From Vulcanimicrobiia bacterium (GTDB lineage: Bacteria > Vulcanimicrobiota > Vulcanimicrobiia > Vulcanimicrobiales > Vulcanimicrobiaceae), in the NCBI GenBank assembly GCA_025451135.1, contig JANWKW010000123.1, positions 1 to 6,493 on the forward strand: a DNA stretch of 6,493 nucleotides, read 5' to 3'. Below are positions 1 through 3,909 of this stretch, one piece after another. The notes beneath the pieces were generated by a model that was given only the letters and a program-made list of their open reading frames with translations, was not told where the DNA came from and made no database searches. The translations under genes and the position numbers were made by a program. Positions within the stretch are counted from its first letter, which is position 1, and every line of letters starts with the position of its first letter.

Positions 1-1321
1 CGACGGCGACATCGCCGACGAGCATGCACTGGAACGGGCGCTCGCGGGATGCGAGGCCGCCTACTACCTCGTGCACTCGATGGGTTCGACCCACGATTTC
101 GTGCAGCGCGACCGGCGTTCGGCAGAGGCGTTCGGGGCCGCCGCTCGGCGCGCCGGCGTCGGGCGCATCGTCTACGTCGGCGGACTGGGGGAGGACGGAG
201 ACGATCTTTCGACGCACCTGCGCAGTCGCCACGAGGTCGGCCAGGTACTGCGCGAGAGCGGCGTCCCGACGATCGAGTTCCGGGCCGCGCAGATCATCGG
301 CAGCGGCTCGATCAGTTTCGAGATGATGCGCCATCTGACCGAACGGCTGCCGGTCATGATCGCGCCGCGCTGGGTCTCGACATTGGGCCAGCCGATCGCG
401 ATCCGCGACGTCTTGGCGTATCTAATCGCGGCCCTCCATCGCCCGGCCGAGAGCCGCGTCTACGAGATCGGCGGCGCCGACGTGCTGTCGTATCGCGATA
501 TGATGCTGCGCTTCGCCGCCATCCGCGGGCTCAAGCGACGCATCGTGGTCGTACCCGTGCTCTCGCCCAGGCTCTCGTCCTACTGGGTCCATCTGGTGAC
601 GCCGATCCCGGCCAAGCTGGCGCAGCCGCTGATCCGCGGCCTCTACAACGAGGTGATCGTCCGCGACGATTCGGCCGCGCGCGATTTCCCGGCCATCCAT
701 CCGATCGGCTACGACGAAGCGGTGAGACTGGCGCTGGACCGGTACGCGACGTTCGAGCCCGAGACCGCGTGGTTCGATGCGTTCGCTGCCGAGAAACTCC
801 GCGACGATTTCACCGGCATCAAGGAGGGCATGCTGATCGACCATCGCGTGCGCGCCTCTACCGCACCGGCGGACCGGGTCGCCAAGGTGTTCGCGTCGCT
901 CGGCGGCGAGCGCGGCTGGCTGGCCGCCGATCCGCTCTGGCGCTTGCGCGGCGTTCTGGACCGTTGGGCCGGCGGCGTCGGTCTGCGGCGCGGCCGGCGA
1001 TCGGCCTCGAGCCTACGCGTCGGGGACGCGCTCGACTTCTGGCGCGTCGAAGCCTATGAACCCGGGCACACGCTGCGCTTGCGCGCGGAGATGCGGTTGC
1101 CGGGGCGCGCGTGGCTGCAGTTCGAAGCGCTTCCGGCTCCGGGCGGCTCGACGCTGCAGCAGAGCGCCTTCTTCGAACCCCGCGGTCTCGCCGGCTACCT
1201 CTACTGGTACGCAGTCGCGCCGTTCCACGCATGGGTCTTCGGACAGATGGCGACCCGCATCGTACGCGCCGCCGAAGCCGAGAGCGCCGAGGGACGCGAC
1301 CGCAAAGAAGAAGCCCCGTGA
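1..1321 (+). CDS. SDR-like NAD(P)-binding protein with C-terminal DUF2867 domain (5' partial)
   Basis: The reading frame is open from base 2 to the TGA at 1319-1321, giving 439 visible residues; the true start lies outside the window. The first half resembles atypical short-chain dehydrogenases of the YbjT/NmrA type. An YYLVHSMGS strand-turn at about 21-29 is followed by RIVYVGGLGE at 55-64, then an RSRHEVGQVLRESG helix and a TIEFRAAQIIGSGS strand at 91-104, a pattern typical of nucleotide-sugar-epimerase-like proteins. The glycine-rich dinucleotide-binding motif is expected upstream of the window. From about residue 280 the protein matches DUF2867, an SRPBCC-like fold, with the characteristic GDALDFWRVEAYEPG (341-355) and RAEMRLPGRAWLQFE (361-375). 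This fusion is a known architecture whose substrate is not established, so no reaction is assigned. The last codons (RKEEAP) coincide with the terminator of the facing tRNA gene, and the stop is 14 bp from that tRNA's 3' end. Confidence 0.88.
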   Translation, partial: DGDIADEHALERALAGCEAAYYLVHSMGSTHDFVQRDRRSAEAFGAAARRAGVGRIVYVGGLGEDGDDLSTHLRSRHEVGQVLRESGVPTIEFRAAQIIGSGSISFEMMRHLTERLPVMIAPRWVSTLGQPIAIRDVLAYLIAALHRPAESRVYEIGGADVLSYRDMMLRFAAIRGLKRRIVVVPVLSPRLSSYWVHLVTPIPAKLAQPLIRGLYNEVIVRDDSAARDFPAIHPIGYDEAVRLALDRYATFEPETAWFDAFAAEKLRDDFTGIKEGMLIDHRVRASTAPADRVAKVFASLGGERGWLAADPLWRLRGVLDRWAGGVGLRRGRRSASSLRVGDALDFWRVEAYEPGHTLRLRAEMRLPGRAWLQFEALPAPGGSTLQQSAFFEPRGLAGYLYWYAVAPFHAWVFGQMATRIVRAAEAESAEGRDRKEEAP

Positions 1322-1330
1322 AGACGGGGC
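1304..1330 (-). terminator. Intrinsic terminator of tRNA-Glu, inside the 3' end of the facing CDS
   Basis: Read on the minus strand, a perfect 7-bp stem GCCCCGT/ACGGGGC (1324-1330 with 1313-1319) with a CTTC loop is followed by the T-rich tail TTCTTCTTT (1312-1304). It begins 5 nt after the tRNA CCA end. On the plus strand the same hairpin carries no T tract and covers the TGA stop of the DUF2867 gene, so it should terminate mainly the tRNA transcript. The hairpin and tail are seen directly; activity is inferred. Confidence 0.75.
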
Positions 1331-1335
1331 CGAAG

Positions 1336-1410
1336 TGGTAGCGCCAACGAGAATCGAACTCGTCTCTTCGCCGTGAAAGGGCGACGTCCTAACCGATAGA
1401 CTATGGCGCC
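1336..1410 (-). tRNA. tRNA-Glu (anticodon UUC)
   Basis: The reverse complement folds into a full cloverleaf of 75 nt including an encoded CCA (TGG at 1336-1338). The acceptor stem is GGCGCCA/TGGCGCT, with a G1-U72 wobble as the first pair. The D arm is GTC/GAC with a GG-containing loop. The anticodon stem TCGCC/GGCGA is perfect, with loop CTTTCAC; the anticodon TTC lies at 1375-1377. The T arm is ACGAG/CTCGT with loop TTCGATT. The discriminator base is A. UUC reads both Glu codons. The gene has its own promoter and terminator, so it looks like a stand-alone unit set between two plus-strand genes. Confidence 0.97.
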
Positions 1411-1425
1411 GTGGACGGAACCCTT

Positions 1426-1455
1426 ACGCTACCCGAGGGGTCGGGGTCCTGTCAA
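1426..1455 (-). promoter_or_regulatory. Promoter of tRNA-Glu
   Basis: On the minus strand a perfect TTGACA -35 box (1455-1450) is followed after 18 nt by TAGCGT (1431-1426), which keeps the T, A and final T of the -10 consensus. Transcription would begin about 7 nt further on, close to the mature 5' end at 1410. The spacer is GC-rich. These elements occupy the 5' leader of the divergent polyketide synthase gene. Confidence 0.7.
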
Positions 1456-1458
1456 TGC

Positions 1459-1464
1459 AAAGGG
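1459..1464 (+). promoter_or_regulatory. Ribosome binding site of the type III PKS, supporting the ATG at 1471
   Basis: AAAGGG sits 6 nt before the ATG at 1471, a good Shine-Dalgarno match and spacing. It supports 1471 over the in-frame GTG at 1411, which directly abuts the tRNA-Glu gene and would translate the tRNA promoter into a low-complexity 20-residue extension. I see no convincing sigma70 promoter for this gene in 1411-1470. A TACGCT hexamer (1425-1430) overlaps the tRNA -10 on the opposite strand but has no -35 partner. Confidence 0.55.
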
Positions 1465-1470
1465 TCGGGG

Positions 1471-2532
1471 ATGCAACGCCCCGCCCGCCTCCTGGATCTG
1501 GCGACCGCCGTCCCGCCCTTCGCCCTCGACCAACCCGACGTGATGCGTCGGGTCGACGCCCAGTTCGGCTCGCGCTCGGCGGTGGTCGAACGGCTGCTCC
1601 CGGTCTTCGCCAACACCGGTATCGAGCGGCGCTATTCGTGCGTCCCGATCGAATGGTACTACGACGACCACGGCTGGCCGGACCGCAACGCGATCTACCT
1701 CACGTCGGCGGTCGAGCTGCTCGAGCGGGCGACCCTCGACGTCTTGGCGCGGGCCGGCCGCAGCGTCGAGGAGGTCGACGCGATCGTCTCGGTCTCGACC
1801 ACCGGGATCGCCACCCCGAGCTTGGACGCGCTCCTGATGGAGCGACTGCCGTTCCGGCGGACGACCCGGCGCCTCCCGATCTTCGGCCTCGGGTGCGCCG
1901 GCGGAGTGTTGGGCCTGGCCCGGGCGGCCGCGATGGCGCAGAGCCGGCCGGGCGGCCTCGTGCTCTTCCTTGTGGTCGAACTCTGCGCGCTGTCGTTCCG
2001 CAAGGACGACTTCAGCAAGAGCAACATCGTCGCGACCGCGCTCTTCGGCGACGGTGCCGCGGCCGCGCTCGTGTGCACCGAGGGCGACGGCCCGGCGATC
2101 GCCGCGTCGGGCGAATGCACCTTTCCGGATACGCTCGACATCATGGGCTGGGACGTCGCCGACGACGGGCTCAAGGCGATCTTCTCGCGCGACATCCCGG
2201 GTCTGGTCGAGAGCGAGATGCGGCGCGTCGCTTCGGACTATCTGTCCGAATCCGGCCTGCGCCTGGACGACGTCGATACGTTCCTCTCGCATCCGGGCGG
2301 CGCGAAAGTGCTCGACGCGCTCGAGCATGCGTTCGGCCTGCCCGCGGGTGGCCTGGCGGAATCGCGTTCGGTCCTGCGCGACTACGGCAACATGTCGGCC
2401 GCCACCGTGATGTTCGTCCTGGAGCGCGCACTGCACGGGGGTTCGCTCGCCGCGCCGGCGTTCCGGCGGGCGCTGGTGACCTCGATGGGGCCGGGCTTCA
2501 CCGCCGCGTTCGCGACCCTCGAACGCACGTGA
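1471..2532 (+). CDS. Type III polyketide synthase (chalcone/stilbene synthase-like)
   Basis: This 353-residue protein has the length and landmarks of a bacterial type III PKS, a homodimeric thiolase-fold enzyme that extends an acyl starter with malonyl-CoA and cyclises the chain to a pyrone or resorcinol. The catalytic triad is visible: Cys142 in GLGCAGG, His274 in FLSHPGG and Asn307 in YGNMSA. Family signatures include VVELCALSF (168-176), ALFGDGAAA (190-198) and the MGWDV...FSRDIPGLV stretch (225-246). The C-terminal glycine loop is SMGPGFT (338-344), where plant enzymes have GFGPG. The stop overlaps the start of the methyltransferase gene by 4 nt, so the two are probably translationally coupled. 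Bacterial relatives next to ICMT-like genes make alkylpyrones or alkylresorcinols from fatty acyl-CoA. The starter and ring type here are not readable from sequence. Start chosen from the AAAGGG site and the beginning of family-like sequence. Confidence 0.92.
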   Translation: MQRPARLLDLATAVPPFALDQPDVMRRVDAQFGSRSAVVERLLPVFANTGIERRYSCVPIEWYYDDHGWPDRNAIYLTSAVELLERATLDVLARAGRSVEEVDAIVSVSTTGIATPSLDALLMERLPFRRTTRRLPIFGLGCAGGVLGLARAAAMAQSRPGGLVLFLVVELCALSFRKDDFSKSNIVATALFGDGAAAALVCTEGDGPAIAASGECTFPDTLDIMGWDVADDGLKAIFSRDIPGLVESEMRRVASDYLSESGLRLDDVDTFLSHPGGAKVLDALEHAFGLPAGGLAESRSVLRDYGNMSAATVMFVLERALHGGSLAAPAFRRALVTSMGPGFTAAFATLERT

Positions 2533-3032
2533 TCGCCATCCTGGTCGTGTGCGGCCTGGTCGCCCTGCAGCGTCTGCTCGAACTCCGCTATGCGGATCGC
2601 AACACGCGCGCCCTGCTCGCGCGCGGAGCGGTCGAGACGGGCGCGGCCCACTATCCGCTCTTCATCCTGCTGCACGGAGGGTGGCTGTTGGTCACGGCGA
2701 TCGTCGCGCTCGCGACCCACGCGGCGACGAACTGGTGGCTGATCGGTCTGTTCGCCGTGCTGCAGGCCGCGCGCATTTGGGTGATCGCGACGCTCGGACC
2801 GTATTGGACGACCCGGCTGATCTCGCTGCCCGGCACACCGCTGATCCGCTCGGGACCCTTCCGGTTCGTGCGCCATCCCAACTATCTCGTCGTGACAATT
2901 GAAATCGCGACCCTTCCACTCGCGTTCGGCGAGTATCTGGTCGCGATCGGGTTCACGGTGCTCAACGCCGCCCTCCTCGCGGTTCGTATCCGCGAGGAGG
3001 AACGGGCGCTGGCGAATCGTCCGACCGGTTAG
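2529..3032 (+). CDS. ICMT-family membrane methyltransferase (putative polyketide O-methyltransferase)
   Basis: The 167-residue protein starts at a GTG whose last two bases form part of the PKS stop (GTGA, 2529-2532). It is hydrophobic, with likely membrane segments at about 1-15, 43-64, 66-90 and 122-152. The C-terminal half carries the isoprenylcysteine carboxyl methyltransferase family signature: PFRFVRHPNYLVVTIE (110-125), and RIREEERAL (153-161) near the end. In the family these residues form the S-adenosylmethionine pocket at the membrane face. Bacterial members coupled to type III PKS genes (YpbQ/BpsB, SrsB) O-methylate alkylpyrone or phenolic lipid products rather than prenylated proteins, and that is the inferred role here. 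No good Shine-Dalgarno is seen, in keeping with coupling to the upstream gene. Its TAG stop overlaps the TAA of the convergent outer-membrane protein gene. Confidence 0.88.
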   Translation: MIAILVVCGLVALQRLLELRYADRNTRALLARGAVETGAAHYPLFILLHGGWLLVTAIVALATHAATNWWLIGLFAVLQAARIWVIATLGPYWTTRLISLPGTPLIRSGPFRFVRHPNYLVVTIEIATLPLAFGEYLVAIGFTVLNAALLAVRIREEERALANRPTG

Positions 3033-3050
3033 AACTTGAAGTTGAAACCG
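3026..3050. repeat. Interrupted inverted repeat across two convergent stop codons
   Basis: A 25-nt symmetric element centred on 3038 has outer arms CGGTT/AACCG (3026-3030 and 3046-3050), a 2-by-2 mismatch (AG/GA), and inner arms AACTT/AAGTT (3033-3037 and 3039-3043). It covers the methyltransferase TAG, the barrel gene's TAA and the last codons of the barrel gene. No T tract follows on either strand, so a terminator role is only a possibility. Confidence 0.4.
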
Positions 3051-3799
3051 CCGCGGATGATGTCGGCGTTGAGGCTCGCCGTGTGGGTGAACACGTTCGT
3101 CGGGAACGGGATCGCCGGATTGAACGCCGTCAGGTTGGTGCTGGTGCCCGAGATCGAACCGAAGTTCGCGTGGAGGTATTCCATCTTGAACGAGATCTTC
3201 GGCGCCAGCTTGGCTTCTGCGCCGCCGCCCCAGATGAGACCCGTGCGGGTCGCGCTCTGCGCGTTAGTCTCGATCGCCGGGGCGAACGTGTCGGTGAACA
3301 GCGTGTTGTACTTGAACGTCGTCTGGGCGTAACCGGCGGTGGCGTACGCGAGCGTATGGCCGCTGGTGAAGCCGAGGCGAGCGCGGATCGACGAGAGCGA
3401 ACGCGTCGAGACGCACTGCGTGATCGTGAACGAGGTCGGGGCGCAGCACGGGTCGACGCCGGGGCCCGACTGCGAACCCGAGAGGTTCATCGAGCTATAG
3501 TCGCCTTCGATGCCGAACACGACGCCGTTGGCGCTCTGCCAGTTGTAGCCGAGTTGGGCGCCGTAGGTGCCGCCGTCGGAGCCGACGTGCTGGTTGCCGA
3601 CGAAGTCGATCGCCGGAACGCTGCTGGTGGCGAAGTAGCCCGTCGGGCTGAAGGTGGTGGTGGTGGTTGCCGAGGTCGTGCCCGAGGCTTGGCCGCCGGT
3701 CACGCCGACGTACCAGCCGCTGAAGTCATCGGCTTGAACCGGCAGCGCGGCGCAGATCGCAAATGCGATCGCGGCGGCGCCGAGGAGGATCTTATTCAT
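3029..3799 (-). CDS. Outer-membrane beta-barrel protein (porin / OmpA-like barrel family)
   Basis: The 256-residue precursor begins with a clear Sec signal peptide: MNK, a hydrophobic core at 4-19, and probable cleavage after VQA at 23. The mature part opens with DDFSGWYVGVTGG, the usual first strand of small Omp25/Opa-like barrels. It alternates aromatic and glycine-rich strands (GTYGAQLGYNWQ 77-88, VFGIEGDYSS 94-103, LAYATAGYAQTTF 150-162, ISFKMEYLHANFGS 202-215) and ends in GGFNFKF, a terminal Phe recognised by the BAM machinery in outer-membrane proteins. These features suggest an eight-stranded barrel with unknown ligand. Loop regions hold a Thr run (45-49) and three Cys (118, 119, 129). 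A GAAAGG site (3815-3810) lies 10 nt before the ATG. The gene is 110 bp downstream of the lipoprotein gene on the same strand and probably has its own promoter. Confidence 0.88.
   Translation of the reverse strand: MNKILLGAAAIAFAICAALPVQADDFSGWYVGVTGGQASGTTSATTTTTFSPTGYFATSSVPAIDFVGNQHVGSDGGTYGAQLGYNWQSANGVVFGIEGDYSSMNLSGSQSGPGVDPCCAPTSFTITQCVSTRSLSSIRARLGFTSGHTLAYATAGYAQTTFKYNTLFTDTFAPAIETNAQSATRTGLIWGGGAEAKLAPKISFKMEYLHANFGSISGTSTNLTAFNPAIPFPTNVFTHTASLNADIIRGGFNFKF
3653..3667 (-). repeat. Trinucleotide repeat (ACC)5 coding for Thr45-Thr49
   Basis: Five tandem GGT on the plus strand read as five ACC threonine codons in the barrel gene. They fall between the first two predicted strands, likely an exposed loop. 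Unit changes would stay in frame. Confidence 0.8.
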
Positions 3800-3816
3800 C
3801 GAGCTTATGCCTTTCG

Positions 3817-3829
3817 TTATGGACCATAA
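3817..3829. repeat. Perfect 13-nt palindrome in the barrel gene leader
   Basis: TTATGG, one A, then CCATAA form a perfect inverted repeat with a 1-nt centre, too tight for an RNA hairpin but suitable for a dimeric DNA-binding protein. It lies just before the barrel gene's Shine-Dalgarno and next to the predicted transcription start. Roughly one or two such 6-bp-arm palindromes are expected by chance in a window this size, so position is the only support for an operator. Confidence 0.3.
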
Positions 3830-3838
3830 GTTGACGCC

Positions 3839-3847
3839 ACTCTAGCA
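3839..3847 (-). promoter_or_regulatory. Candidate extended -10 promoter of the barrel gene
   Basis: On the minus strand TGCTAGAGT (3847-3839) fits an extended -10 (TGn followed by a 4-of-6 match to TATAAT). Transcription would start near 3832 and leave a leader of about 33 nt. A partial -35 match, GTGACG at 3870-3865, is 20 nt away, too far to be convincing. An imperfect CTTTAGGCCGAAAG palindrome (3872-3885) lies further upstream. Between the lipoprotein and barrel genes (3800-3909) I see no coding sequence. Confidence 0.35.
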
Positions 3848-3880
3848 CACGAGTATGCGAGCGGCGTCACACTTTAGGCC

Positions 3881-3902
3881 GAAAGACTAGCGCGCGTGCG
3901 CG
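3881..3902 (-). terminator. Weak candidate terminator after the lipoprotein gene
   Basis: On the minus strand CGCG/CGCG arms (3902-3899 and 3894-3891) with a 4-nt loop lie 7 nt after the lipoprotein stop and are followed by CTAGTCTTTC. The stem is short and the T tract poor, so read-through into the barrel gene is plausible. Confidence 0.25.
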
Positions 3903-3909
3903 ATGCGGC

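Noticed and set aside
1411..1470. N-terminal extension of the PKS from a GTG at 1411
   Set aside because: The extension is low-complexity, unlike the family, overlaps the tRNA promoter, and has no ribosome binding site; the ATG at 1471 has AAAGGG at good spacing.
1429..2436. 335-codon minus-strand open frame opposite the PKS gene
   Set aside because: Arg/Gly/Asp-rich composition typical of an antisense frame in high-GC DNA; the plus frame has an intact catalytic triad.
1455..2528. Plus-strand frame continuous with the methyltransferase but starting inside the PKS
   Set aside because: The portion before 2529 is an Arg/Pro-rich shadow frame of the PKS; the methyltransferase proper begins at the GTG at 2529.
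3083..3829. 248-codon plus-strand frame opposite the outer-membrane barrel gene
   Set aside because: Arg/Gly/Ala-rich shadow; the minus frame has a signal peptide, barrel strands and a terminal Phe.
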